Source: Ichthyophthirius multifiliis
Taxonomy: Eukaryota > Ciliophora > Oligohymenophorea > Hymenostomatida
DNA: 64,000 bases
Reading direction: 5' to 3'
NCBI RefSeq assembly: GCF_000220395.1
Contig: NW_004085963.1
Span: forward strand, 30,612-94,611
Both the position numbers and the translations under genes were made by a program. How positions within the stretch are numbered: position 1 is the first letter of the stretch; each line of letters begins with the position of its first letter. Below, in pieces: positions 38,776 through 52,087 of the stretch. The notes under the pieces are model-generated. The model was not told where the DNA came from. It saw nothing but the letters and a program-made list of their open reading frames with translations, and made no database searches.

Positions 38776-40184
38776 ATGAATATTGAATAAAACTAAGATA
38801 ATAAACAGCAGGAGTTAGACAAATAAAATTAACAATAATAAAAGGTAAAAAAAAAAAAAGAAATATAAACTTTCTAATTATAATAATTATTAAAAATTTT
38901 AAAAAAGGATGAAAAGATTTAAATTTTGAATTATTTATAAAAAGATTTATATATTGATGCTAAAGATTCATAAGGCGAATGGCGAGTTGGATAAATAATT
39001 AATGTCAATAAATATATATAAAAAGTAACAGTGACATATGATGGATGGGTTAGTAGATGGGATGAAGTACAAAAACAAAAAATTAATAATATAATTTATA
39101 TAGAAAAAAATAATTTATTTATATATTTATAAAATTTTTAACTTATATAATCTAATTTCTTTATATAATATTAATAATTTTTTATCAATTTTTTTATTAA
39201 TATTATATAGACTTATTCATTTAATAGTAATAAATTAGCTCATTTTAGAAAAAATACAAAAGGTAATTAAAAAAATAATTTAATTAAAAGATTTTTTGTG
39301 ATATAAGATTTATTATTTTATGTTTAAATAATAAATAATTATAATAAATATTATAGATAATTATATAGAAAATAGAGAAATATTTATATATAAATATATA
39401 TATATATATTTTATTTATTTATATAAATAATTTTTATTTATTTTTAAATATGTTTTTTTTTAATATTTCTTATTTCTTAAATATATTTAATTTTTATAAA
39501 TTAAAGGATATACTGGTCATAGAGGAAATGCTGTAAGAAATAATAGAAATCCTTAAGAAATTCAATAGGTATATATTTAAATAATAATGCTATTTTTAAA
39601 TTTTTAAAAAATAAAGATTATTAGTGATGTAAATTATTTTTTTAAAAGTAATGACCCTTCATAAATGACTGCTTTTTAATTTAATTAATTGGTTAGAGGA
39701 AAATATTTATGTTCTATAGATTAATTATTATAATTAAATTCTTTTTAAGATAATAATGCTTATTTTACTATCAGTGTTACTAGTATTTTAAGCCATATTG
39801 AAATAACTATTTAATTTTTAATGAATTTTCCTTCTTATTATAATAACGTAACAAAAAAAAAAATAATAATAAATTTTATTATTATAATATATAATGATAT
39901 TTATTTTTTTATTAATGATAAAATTATATTTGAATAAAAATAAAAATAATATTTTCATTTAATTAATTATAATATAAATAATATTTAAATTAATAATTGA
40001 TAATATATATTTTTATAATAAAAAAAGTACTAATTAGGTTAAACTAATCCTGATACATAATTTAACAATATAGAAGTAGCTTTAGCCTATTCATTTTATG
40101 AAATTTTTTAAATTATATTATATATATTTGGATAAGTCGATCGTTTATTATTAAATTAATGTTGCTTTTATTATGTAAAAATAT

Positions 40185-40221
<37 letters not shown>

Positions 40222-42863
40222 TATTTATAAATATAATTAGACTTAATGGAGATTAATCAAAGAAAATAAAAATAAAATTTTACAAAAATTAGAAAATATT
40301 AACAATATTAAAATAAAAAGTTCAACTTTTTTAGAAAATGAAGAAGAAATGTAAGATGAAAATAATTAATTTGTTAAATAATGTTATAAAGATTAATTAA
40401 GGAAAAAACTTTAAGAAGAAATTATACCTATATTTAGTTCTTATTTCTGGGGTAAAGGTGGACTTGAAGCAATTTTGAACATAATTACAAATGAAAATAA
40501 ACAAATACCATTGGAAGCTTTAAATTAAATAATTTAAATAATATATTATGCTTTACAGGGTTTAAATAGTCAATATATGAAGAATTTGATTGAAAGACTT
40601 ATAAATTTTACTGTTTAAAGGTTTAATCTAATATCTTAGAAAGAAATAAAGGAATATGATTAATAAATAATAAAAGAAATAAAAGAAACTTTACAAAAAT
40701 TGTTAGATTTTTGCTCATTTGAAGATTAGTATTTTAAAGTAATTGATTTCATGGAATTGGATTTGGCTTTAAAATTATTAAGTTCTTAATATTTAAATAA
40801 GAAAATTTAAGGTTTAAATGATATTAACGAAATTGTAGAAGATGTAAAATACAATGAAAAAATAAATGAAGATTAATAATAATAATATATGATATAAAAT
40901 TAATAATAAAATTAATAATAAATATTAAATTATAGGAAAATAAATAGTTAAGAATTAATAAATTATCTCGTTTAAAAGAATATAGTTGAGTTTTTAATTG
41001 GAAATTCTTTACATGTCGAAATTATTAGAAGATGTCATGAAATTATACGGTTTATGTGTAAATAATAATAAGTTTTTTAACTAGATTTAATCGAAACTAT
41101 ATGGAAATAATGTGCTGTGGATAAACATGAGGCTATTATTAGTGCTATTTATGATTTAATTATATAGATTACTGATCAATTAAGCGTAAAAGCCCTAGAT
41201 TTGATGCATTTGAAGATTTAATAAATTCCTTTAAATGAAATAAATGAACTTGCACTGTAATTAATGAGAGGTTTTTTCAAAAATTCAATAGATATAGTAT
41301 TCCCTTGCTTATAAAATAATAATATATACGAAGACGAAATTGATATTTAAAATTAAGACGAGAATAAATTATATTGTATGGAAATTGTTTGGAAATATCT
41401 ATAAGAAGAACATTTAAATAGTAATTTATTAGATTGTTCTTTGAGTGTTTTTTAAGAAATGCTTGAAAATGGAAAAGCAGGTTTTGTATTAAAAAAATAT
41501 GTCAAATAATGTCTAGAATTGTTAATTGAAGAAAAAAATTGCTATTAAGCTTGTTGTGTTTTGGACGGAATCATTAAAGGGTATTATTGTTAAAATACAG
41601 AGAGTATATTAGGGGAAATGTAAGAGAAATATAATATCGTAGGTGTTATTATTAAGAATTTGAAGAGTTATATGAAAAGTATTTGCTTTAAGGAAAATAG
41701 AAATAATTTTTAATAATAATAATAATAATAGATATAAAATAATTAGTTTTTTATTTAATAAATTCTTAAAGGAAAACATTCTCATGAGAAAAATATATTT
41801 ATAAGACTTAAATTATTAGAAAAAATAGTATCGCATTTTAAAAAAGTAGTAAAATTATAAAATACGGAATTTGATTGTTTATGGGAATTATTTGTTAATA
41901 ATGCTAATAATTAATAAGAAACTATTCTTTTCTTTGAATGGATTACTAAGAGTTCATTGAAAGGAAGCTAGAGTGTTATTTAGAGCTCAGTTTAGTATGA
42001 TAGTTTAAGGATTTCTCCTATATTTAAAAAAGAACTTATTTAGCATATTTTTATTAATATATTCTCTGATAATACCAAAATTAATTATTATACTATGAGT
42101 ATTGAATTATATAATATTTTCTATATTTTCTTTAAAACATATAATTCAAAACATAAAAATATTGATGTTTCTATTGTTAATCCTAGAAAATTTATAATTA
42201 TTTCAAATAATTTAATCGGAAAAGAATGTGTTTGGTAGATTTTTATTTAAAATACGAATAAAAATGTGGTCGCAGGTGCTTCGGATTTACTTACGGATAT
42301 ATATATGAGACATATAAATAATAAATAATTAGAGTTTAAGTAAAATTATATGAAAGAATTCACAGAAAGATGCATGGATTTAATTAATAAAGGGTATAAT
42401 GAAACTTAGGCATTTTTAGTTGATAAAACAGTTAAATTATTGATGATTTTCTTCGATAAATATGAAGGAGTTAATTTAGAAAATGAGTTTAATTTATAAT
42501 AATAAGTTTAATATTAATCTGGGTTTTTGAATGTATCGTTTACTTTAATTCCAGATAATGTTAAAAAAGAATTAAGAATTAATATTAATTATCCTTTTTC
42601 AATTATAAAGTAAAAAGTTAGTAAAGAATTCGGAATTCCAATTAATGCTTTAGTACTTTAATGTAAAAATAAATAAGAAATTGTAGATAATGATGATGAT
42701 GAATAGACACTTAAAAAATATCAATTAAGTACTAATTTTATTGTAAGAAGAAAGCCTATTTCTGATGAAGAAGCTAATTATCACCCAAAAAATCACATCT
42801 ATTAAAATATTAAATATTTTGATTTATTATTTGATATTCTATCAAAGAATTTCGCTTCAGGTT

Positions 42864-42915
<52 letters not shown>

Positions 42916-43564
42916 GAATATATATTATTTATGTATATTTTTAATTATTTATTTTATTTTTTTTAGAGGAATGTCATAATAATCTATGGGATTTATTAAT
43001 GAAATTACCTTTAAATGAACATATAAAATAAAGTATTTAATGCATAGATTAACCTTGGTAGTAAATATTTAAAGGAACGTTTCATAAAAAGCTATATTGT
43101 TTGAATATTATCGAAGAATTATCGTCAAATAGATAATACATATAATGGTTTTTATTTATATATATATATATATATATTTAAAAAAAATTTTATTTATAAA
43201 AGGTAAGAAAAATTCATAAATAATAAAGGTTTAAATAGTCTTATATAGGAATTAATATATCTTGATATGACTATAATAAAAAGTGCATTATCAAAAAAAT
43301 TTGTGTCAAAATTAATACAAATAATACAATATTATTTATAATGCACAGATATCACATTTTAAACATTATTTAGAGAAAATAAACCAGCGGACTAATAATA
43401 AGCACTTTTAAACAAATTAATTCAATGCATTTTGTGTATATGTGAATATTGTAAATTGAGAGAATAAAATGACTTGGAAAATTGTGCTTAAGAAAAATAA
43501 AATTGGGAAAATCAAAAATATTAATTTTAAAGACAATAATAATATTAAATGAATAATAATAATA

Positions 43565-43618
<54 letters not shown>

Positions 43619-44563
43619 GTAGTAATAATAATTTTAATAACAGCAATAATTATATGTAAAATAAAAATAATAATGTAAATTATAATAGCATGAGCTTAAT
43701 AAAAGAAGTTAAAGTCCCTGAATTTTTCTAGGTAGAAAAATAAGTAGTTGAAAATGTTTTTTTTATAATGTAAAAAATGCAATAGGAAAATAAAAGCTTG
43801 TTCCAAAAACTTTTTGAATGTAAACTTTTTGAAGATATATGTATAAAAGGTTTAACTGAAATCGATAATGTTTTATTTTAGTAGGCTATTTTGAATATAT
43901 TTTCATATTTCTCGATTAAAATTGAAGAAAAAAGTAATGTATTATTACTTATGCCTTTATTATTTGAAAAAATACTACCCAGTATAGTCAATAATAGTAA
44001 GTTTTATGGAAATTTCAAAGAAAGAACAAGCCCTTTCTTTTAATTATGTTAAGATATTTTAGAATATTAATAAAAAGAAATCTTTAATTTGAATTATATA
44101 GTCCTTTAACACTAATTAATTTCCTATATTATAAATAGGGAAACACTAGAAAGATCTAAGAATGAAAAAGATGATATATTAATTGGTATTTTAGGTATTT
44201 TGAGGCGTTTGATTAATATTTATGGCAATAAGAAATTAGAGTTAGACGAATAATATAATTTTGTATAAATTTTAATTAATTTTAATTTTGAAATTCCTTC
44301 GGCAGCCGAAAACGAAAATAATAAAAAAATGAAAGGACCAAAATGTAAAAACTCAGAAAGTAGATAATAAGCATTTGATTTATTATATACTTTTGCAAAA
44401 AGCTGTAATGAGATTTTAATGAAAATTGTTGATTTTATTACTCCACTTATTGTAAATGGAGATTGGAGAACCAAAAATAGTAGAGATTGGAATATTATAC
44501 CTAAATTTAATGAAAAATCACCTACTGGATATGTTGGATTGAAAAATTTAGGATGCAGTATAT

Positions 44564-44623
<60 letters not shown>

Positions 44624-47600
44624 TATTTTATTTATTTTTTTTAACTAAAGTTTGTTATATGAATTCGTTACTTTAATAGTTTTATATGATTCCTTCTTAT
44701 AGGTAAGCTATTTTAAATTGTAAAGATAAAGAATTTGGCAAAACTGAAAATGAAGAAAATTTACTTTTTTAATTAAAATGCATTTTCACTGCTCTTACAT
44801 ATAGTGATAAAGAAGCTTATAACCCGAAATTGTTTTGCAATGCTTTTAAGGATTTTGATGGAAATCCGACCAATGTTTATGAATAGATGGATGTAGATGA
44901 ATTTTTTAATGTTTTTATGGAAAAAATTGAAAATTAAATGAAAAATACTAAACATTAAAATGCAATTTAATAACATTTTGGAGGTGTCTTATCTAATGAA
45001 ATTATATCTAAAGATTGTTAACATTATTCTGAATAGGAAGAACCATTCCTTAGTCTATCTTTAGAGGTTAAAAATAAAAAAAATATTAAATAAAGTCTAG
45101 AGTCTTTAATATAAGGGGAAATGTTAGAAGGAGATAATGCTTATCATTGCGAAAAATGTGGAAAAAAAGTATTAAAATATTTTAAAAATATATAATAATA
45201 ATTATATCTATATATATATTCAATTTTATATATAAATTTTTATATTTATATAAATTATTTTTTAAATTTTTTTTATTTATATTTTTTATTTAAACTAAAA
45301 TAATTAATCAAAAAATTCTATCTTATTAGCATATTTTATTATAATTTTTAATATATTATTACATAAAAAAATAAATTATATAAAAGTTATATACATATAA
45401 AAAAATATATATAATTTTTTAAAAGGTAAATGCTTTGAAAAGAATGTGTTTGAAAAGACTTCCTAATCATTTAATTATGGTTTTGAAAAGATTCGAATTC
45501 AATTTTGATACAATGTAAAAAGTCAAAATAAATGAACTTTGTGAATTTCCTGAAGAAATTGATTTATATGAATTTTCTTAACAAGGATTACGAAAAATAG
45601 TAATTTATTAAATATTTATTATATATAATAATAATAATAATACCTATATAGGAATAAAAAACATAAAATTAAGAACAAAGAGAATATAATAAAGATGAAT
45701 AAGAATTTCCAGAAAATTATTTTAAATATAGATTAAATGGTGTAGTAATACATATGGGAATAGCTGATTCTGGGCATTATTATTCATATATAAAAGAAAG
45801 AGATCAGGAAGGTGAAAATAGATGGATGGAATTCAATGATAATATAGTAAGACCTTTTGACCCAAAAAATATTCCTAATGAAGCTTTTGGAGGATAGGAG
45901 AAATGGAAATATTAATGTGCTGGCGATAATATTAATTATAGATAGAAAATAAGAAACGCTTATCTACTTTTTTATGATAAAGTTGAAATTTTCCCAAGTG
46001 AAAAAAAAAGTGGAAATCAAAAAAAAGAAAATAACGAATAATAATAAGAAGAAATCAAAGAAAATGAACTTGATGTAGAAAACGAAAAAGAAGATTAATA
46101 TTGGGAAACTTATTGTGGTAATTTTAAATAGGAACTTTTAGAATAGAATAAATTTTTCCATTTACATAAGATTATTTTTAGTAAAGAATTTATGAAGTTT
46201 ATGTCTAATATTATTATTGATTATAATATTGATAGTAATTTAATTCCAATATAATATCCTTTTATTATGGAAAAAAATTCAAAGCATTATTTCGATTTTG
46301 AAATAATCAAATTTTGCCTAAGGTATTTCTTTACTACTCTTATAAGGGAAAAATCTAAAAATGATATTTATTTATACTTTAAATTTATAACTTAGGCTAT
46401 TTAAAAAGTATTATATAAACATATAAATAAAAATTATTGTACATATATATAAAAACTTATATAAAAAAATAAAAAATAAAAATTTATTTTTATAAATGAA
46501 TAATTATATATTTATATTATATATATTTATATTTATATATATATATATTATATATTTATATATATATATATTTAGAATATACCTACTTGTTAATGGTTAA
46601 TATGTGCATTTAGTGATCCAGTAATAATAAAGGAAATTTTAATGGGTAATTGTTAGTAAATAAAAAAAGATATAATAATAATATTAGAATAAGCTGCTTT
46701 GTAAGTATATAATTTAGAATCTTCAAAATTATCTATAGAAAACATAGATCATACAGCTATTCCAAAAACACTTTTTGAGAATTTATTAAATTCTCTTTTA
46801 TGTTGTATATAAAATGCAAATGAATATAATGATTTTTTCGAACTTATTTATAGATTAAGCTAATTTGGGCCTTTTGTGGTTAGTTATTATTTGGAAAAAT
46901 AAGTAATTACTAGATTAATTGATTTTGTATTTTTTTTTGGTAAAAAAACAAAAGCGTCTGGGTCTTCTTAAGGGAATTATTAAAGAGATAATTCAGATTT
47001 AAAATATTAGGAATATTCTAATTAACATCTTATTGGTTATCCTTCTAAAGATGAAATAAAGAAATAATAAAATAGAATTAAATAAGATAAATAATTTTAA
47101 AATTTTAATTTAAGTAAGTAGTATTTGTGGTAAACACTAAGTTTACTTATTAAGAGTTGTAATTCTATGCCAAAAAATCCATTTAAAATTGGATATTTAA
47201 ATTATAATTTGTAATTAAAATATATATTATATTATATATAAATATAATGTATATTTTCTAAAAATATTAATTTATATAATAATAGTTAAAAAGATGATAT
47301 TAGTCATATTTATAAAGATTAATAAAGCATATTGTAAATGATAGATGATTGTAAAGAAAAAGGATCTTATAAAGCTGTGAATTAGATTTTAGAATATTTA
47401 TGCTTTGAAGATAAAAACTTATCGTAGAATGTTATTAATGCATGTGCTATGGCAATTAAAGATAAACAATGTCATGAATATAGGGGTTACTTTGCATGTT
47501 TAAAGAAATAATTTTTAATTAAAGATTAACTTTAGAATGATAGAGTATATATATTTCTTAATATTATTTATATCATTTTATTTACTTTTATTTTAATTTA

Positions 47601-48789
47601 TTATTTAATATTTATAAATAAATTAATTTTGTATAATTTAAATAAAGATTGATTTTGGAATGAAAAACTTATTTAAATCAATTATTGAAAATAAATAATT
47701 TTTCTATGAAAGTGATATTTCAATATAATACTTAATTAGGATGTGCATGAGAAATAAATAAATAGTTAATTGGATGAGTTAAAATATTAATTTATGGTGC
47801 TAATTTATAAAAAATATAGAAAAATAAACATTGATGAGTACATAATTTATAGAATAAAAATAGTAAATATATATATTTATAAAATATATTTATATATATA
47901 TATATTTATATATATATATATTTTTTATTTTTATATATATTTTTTATACATATTTATTTATATATAATATATTATTTTTTTATATGTTTTAAATATATTT
48001 TTTTTTATATATAAATTTTTTTATACATTTTTATATATATTTATATATATATATAAACATAATAGAAATAACTAAGTGAAAAAATACCTTTGTTATATCA
48101 TAATATTAAACTTCCTAAAAGTTAAGAAGAATATTAAAGTCTAAGAAGTTGGAAATTAAAATAATTAAAAATAATAAAAGATAATGATTATTAATCTTTA
48201 ATGAATGATAAATCTTTTGATTCTGATGATAATATGTCAGAATTTTAATTCTAAGAAAACTAAAAATTGGATTATTTGTTAATTTACATATTTTTTATAT
48301 TTTTATATTTTTTTTTAAATATATAAAGCGATGATAAAGAAAATGAATGGAAAACAATTTAAATTACATAAGTTGATATTATTAGAAGGTGTATATAAGC
48401 ATAATAAGTAATTAGAAATGAATTAAATAATAATGGATATTATTAAATTTATTTCGATAGTGATAAAATTTCTCCTTTTAAAACTTTTTAAGATAAATAT
48501 TCTGATTAGTTAAATGATTTGCAAAATAATGAATTTAATGAAGATAATAGTTAATTCGGTATGTTGGACGAAAATTAAGACTTAGATAGTTAAGAAGTAA
48601 CTATTTAAGATAATAATTACTAATAAAATAGTAATTAGCTTCTTAATAATAGTAATAATAACTAAATAGATTCTAATCCTTCTTAAGAAAATTAATAAAA
48701 TAGTAATATATTTTATATTTATTAATTAAGATACTTTTAATATTTTTATTTTTTTAGGTTAAATTGAATTAGAAGAAGATGATACATGA
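38776..48789 (+). CDS. Giant ubiquitin carboxyl-terminal hydrolase (USP9X/USP34-like)
   Basis: Multi-exon gene of 10 kb; first exons 38776-38844, 38908-39066, 39211-39262, 39507-39568, and at least a dozen in all; last stop TGA 48787-48789. Near the N-terminus, VTVTYDGWVSRWDE and FRKNTKGYTG form a Tudor/MBT-like module. A long helical, HEAT-like region follows (40.2-42.9 kb), with a ubiquitin-like segment before FDLLFDILSKNF. The USP catalytic core spans about 44.5-46.0 kb: Cys box GYVGLKNLGCICYMNSLLQQ, assembled across an intron with a TA tract; QMDVDEFFNVFM; zinc pair CEKCG; LKRFEFNFDT; and His box GVVIHMGIADSGHYYSYI with WMEFNDNIV. Catalytic Cys, His and Asn are all present, so an active deubiquitinase is expected. 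The tail is acidic and ends ELEEDDT. USP9X/USP34 proteins regulate traffic and signalling; the substrate here is unknown. Some central exon borders are approximate. Confidence 0.9.
40170..40222. repeat. (TA)n microsatellite in an intron
   Basis: TA repeats within an intron of the ubiquitin hydrolase gene. Confidence 0.85.
42867..42914. repeat. (TA)n microsatellite in an intron
   Basis: TA repeats within the intron following the FDLLFDILSKNF segment of the ubiquitin hydrolase. Confidence 0.85.
43553..43617 (+). repeat. (AAT)n microsatellite encoding poly-Asn
   Basis: About twenty AAT units, with an AGT interruption, in frame within an exon of the ubiquitin hydrolase, giving a poly-Asn tract. 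Confidence 0.85.
44560..44620. repeat. (TA)n microsatellite in the intron splitting the USP Cys box
   Basis: TA repeats within the intron that interrupts the codon after the Gly-Cys of the catalytic motif (GC | ICYMNS). Confidence 0.85.
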
Positions 48790-48810
48790 AAAAATGATTA
48801 CTTTTTTATA

Positions 48811-48855
48811 AAAAAAAAAACTATAATTTTTAATAATAATTATAGTTTTTTTTTT
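48811..48855. other. Long perfect hairpin just after the ubiquitin hydrolase stop
   Basis: Arms 48811-48828 (ten A then CTATAATT) and 48838-48855 (AATTATAG then ten T) are perfect reverse complements around a 9-nt loop, 22 nt after the stop codon. In the transcript it would sit at the start of the 3' untranslated region. It may influence mRNA 3'-end formation or stability; a chance palindrome of an A/T-rich spacer is less likely given the mixed inner eight bases. Confidence 0.5.
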
Positions 48856-49128
48856 TTTTTATTTTTTATTTATTAAAAATATAATGGTGTGTTTTATTAT
48901 AATATTTTTTATTATTTCTTATATTTATTATTATTTTTATTTATTTTTTATAAAATTAATTATATATTTTAATACATATCTTATTATTAATTAAAAAATC
49001 TTTAAATTGCATTTATTTATTTTATTAAAAAAATATAAAGAAAAGAAAGAAATATAAAATAAAATAAAAATAAAATAAAATAAAATTAAATAAATATCTT
49101 AAAAATTTTTAAAAAATAAAATCACAAA

Positions 49129-49165
<37 letters not shown>

Positions 49166-49174
49166 ATTATATTA
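48856..49174. other. Convergent spacer with (ATT)n tract
   Basis: Between convergent stops. Contains (ATT)n at 49132-49162 and A/T tracts only. Confidence 0.55.
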
Positions 49175-50668
49175 TCATTATTATTTCTAAACTAAATATT
49201 TTGTACAAACTAAAAAATCTGTTTCGAAATTTTATATTATATTTTAATCATCAATATTTTTACCTTCTAATATGTCCGTAATTATATTAAATTATTTTTT
49301 TAAATTTTTTAAATAATTGTGCTTTTAAACATCTAAAATTTCTAATTTTTCTATAATATTTAATACATTTTTTATTATATAAATAATATCTTTTAAACTA
49401 GTATATAATTTGTATACTATTTTTATTTAAATCAAACTTTAAAGTAAATATATTTTTTAAAATTATGCAAATTTATGATTTTCTTCTGAATTATCTTTCA
49501 AAATATCTTCTACAAATTAAATTTCCTCCTCTAAAATTGCCAAAGAAAAATTATTTTATTAATCTAATTTATCTTCTTATAAAATAAATTTTTCATTTTT
49601 TTCATCCCAAATGAATTTCGAAGGTATTAGATTTGCTTTTTTTTGCAAAATTTCTGTTATTTTTCCGCTTTAAATATCTATTTATTTCACTCTTTATTCA
49701 CACTTGATTAAAAATACCTAACCTATATCATTTTAGAGATTTTAAACTTCCTTTATTTATAAATTTTCTATATTTTTGTTATTAAAATCAATTAAAACTA
49801 CACTTTCTTTAATATTCTAGACCTAAATTTTACAAGAAGACACCAAAAAAAGTTCATTTAATTTATAGAAAGCATATATAAATCTAAATGGAATTATTAA
49901 ATTAACAAGCCATTTATGATAAAGCCAAATTCCCTATTCATTTGGTTACATAAAAATAGCATTTTTGATTATTTCGAATTCCTCTTTAATAATTTAATCT
50001 GGTAAAATATAAAAATTCTCATTTTTTTTAGAATATTTTTTAATCAAATTTTTCTATCGAAAATGAAGCGCGCTGAAATTCGAAAAGTCATTTTCGTATT
50101 TTTCCTTTGTAAATTTTAGTTCTTTTTCAATATATTCTATTTTATTCTTCTCCACATCATTTATTAACCAATTTCGGTAATTCCAACAATGGAAATTCCT
50201 CTAGTCTATTTAAAGCATTTTTTAACATAGCTTAAGTTCTTATTCTATTACTGGATTTTCTATCTTTTATTACATCTTTTCCTCTTGTTTTTTTATTTCT
50301 AAAACTAACCATTATCTATAACTCCATATAGAATAACTTTTAGGGCTTTTTTTTAGTAAGAGAGTTGTTTTTAATAAATCTTATTATAGTACTTTTATTT
50401 TTTGTTCAGTTTCAAAAGTTTCTTTCGTTAGATAATTCGCAAGTAATAGTTCTCGTTTAAAATTGTATATTGTGGGAAGATCAGAACACATTTCTGATAT
50501 TAATTCTGTTATTTGAAAAGAGGTTTAGGATAATTTTTATTAAGGATTGTGTCTTACTTGTAGAAATTCTTAAATTGTTTGAGTTATTCGATCTGCTTAT
50601 TCATTGTTTTTTGCAATTTGTTCTTATGTAAGAGGGATTTAATCTTTCTTTTTTCGACCGTGTTACAT
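49175..50668 (-). CDS. RABGGTA: Rab geranylgeranyltransferase (type II) alpha subunit
   Basis: Single exon of 498 codons, 497 residues, ATG at 50668. The product opens MQHGRKKKD, the conserved family start (human MHGRLK). Prenyltransferase-alpha repeats follow: NFKRELLLANYL, PKSYSIWSYRQWLV, DQRNFHCWNYRNWL, NDFSNFSALHFRQKNLI, and NAIFMQPNEQGIWLYHKWLV. The core W/Y, R and N residues of each repeat are kept, and NFHCWNYR and NFSNFSALHFR are almost identical to the mammalian subunit. The C-terminal 200 residues are less conserved, with no obvious leucine-rich repeat. The enzyme, as a dimer with the beta subunit and with Rab escort protein, attaches geranylgeranyl groups to Rab GTPases in the cytosol. 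No frame break. Confidence 0.92.
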
Positions 50669-50813
50669 TGCTTTTTTTTCAATATTTTATCTTTTTAAAT
50701 TTTAATTTTTTTTATATTCAATTATATTTTATTATTAAAAGAACATTTATATAATTATATATTTGAAAAAAATATATTTTATTATTTTTTATATAAAATA
50801 AAAATTTCTATTA

Positions 50814-50946
50814 TCATTATGTTTCTTTAGATATAGCATTAATAAAAAATTTGCTTCTTAAAATTCTTGGTCTTTATGAATTACTTAAATTATGTAAATA
50901 ATCTTCTTGTGTTTATTATTATAAATTATTACTATTTTTATTATTT

Positions 50947-50984
<38 letters not shown>

Positions 50985-52042
50985 TATATTATACTTATTA
51001 TTATTTATAAGAACTAATTAAGGGTTTATAATTAATTTACTATTTATTATGAAAGGTTATTTGGAATTATGTTCTATGAAATCTAAACTACTTAATTTTT
51101 TAAAATTTTCTAATTAAGTATTTTTACAATGACTATTATAATTACTTAATGACATTTTTTATTAAAATGATAATTTTTATTTAATTCTTTGCAAAAAAAG
51201 GTTTGCTTTCGGTTATATTTTGATTTATTATACTGTTTTTCTTTTTAACTTCATATTTTTGAGTATTTTATCATAATTTCCTTCATTAAAATATGCTTAG
51301 AAGCATTTCATTTTTTCGAATTCTGAATTAGAATATGAATTTTTTCTTATTTATTACCCTTAATTTTAAATATTATTATGATGTTACTTTATCAAAGCAT
51401 TTTGCATAGTTTATAATTTTTCATTAAATGTTTCGAATTTATGATCAATATTTTTTTCGATTTCTAGAATTCCTTTTTTTCTATTTCTAGTATATATTTT
51501 TTATTTTTTTTAATTTTTTTCAATTATTTCTTTTGTTTCTTTTTAAATTTCTTTTTATTTTTTTTAAAAAAAGTTTTTTTATTGTTTTCTTTTAAAAACA
51601 GATTATTTTTATTCTTTTTTTGGATTATCAGAATGTCTTCTTGGAGATTACGTTTATTTCTCTATATTAATATATTTCATATGGGTAGGATTTTCAGTTG
51701 AATGTCTTTATTTTTAAAAGTTTATTTTAGGAATTAATAATGTATTTTTTTCTATTATTTAAGAAGACTTGTTTTTTTTTCTTTTTTTTTCTAAAATACT
51801 TGAACATTATGAAGATTAGGAAGAAGATTCATAATATGAAATATAAGAAGAAGAGGAAGAACAAGATACAGAAGATTACTATTCTTTATATTTTCTAATA
51901 GTGAAACATGATTTAGGTTTTCGGTATTTTTTTGATTGAATTTGCAAATTGAGAAAGTCTTTTACTTTTTTTGAGTCTTCCGAAAGAAGTATTTGTTTAA
52001 AAACTTGAAGCTAGAGAAGTTTAACTATTTTAAATCATATTA

Positions 52043-52087
<45 letters not shown>

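Noticed and set aside
44220-44474. Minus-strand open frames at 44220-44474 and 44773-44976
   Set aside because: Shadows of exons of the ubiquitin hydrolase.
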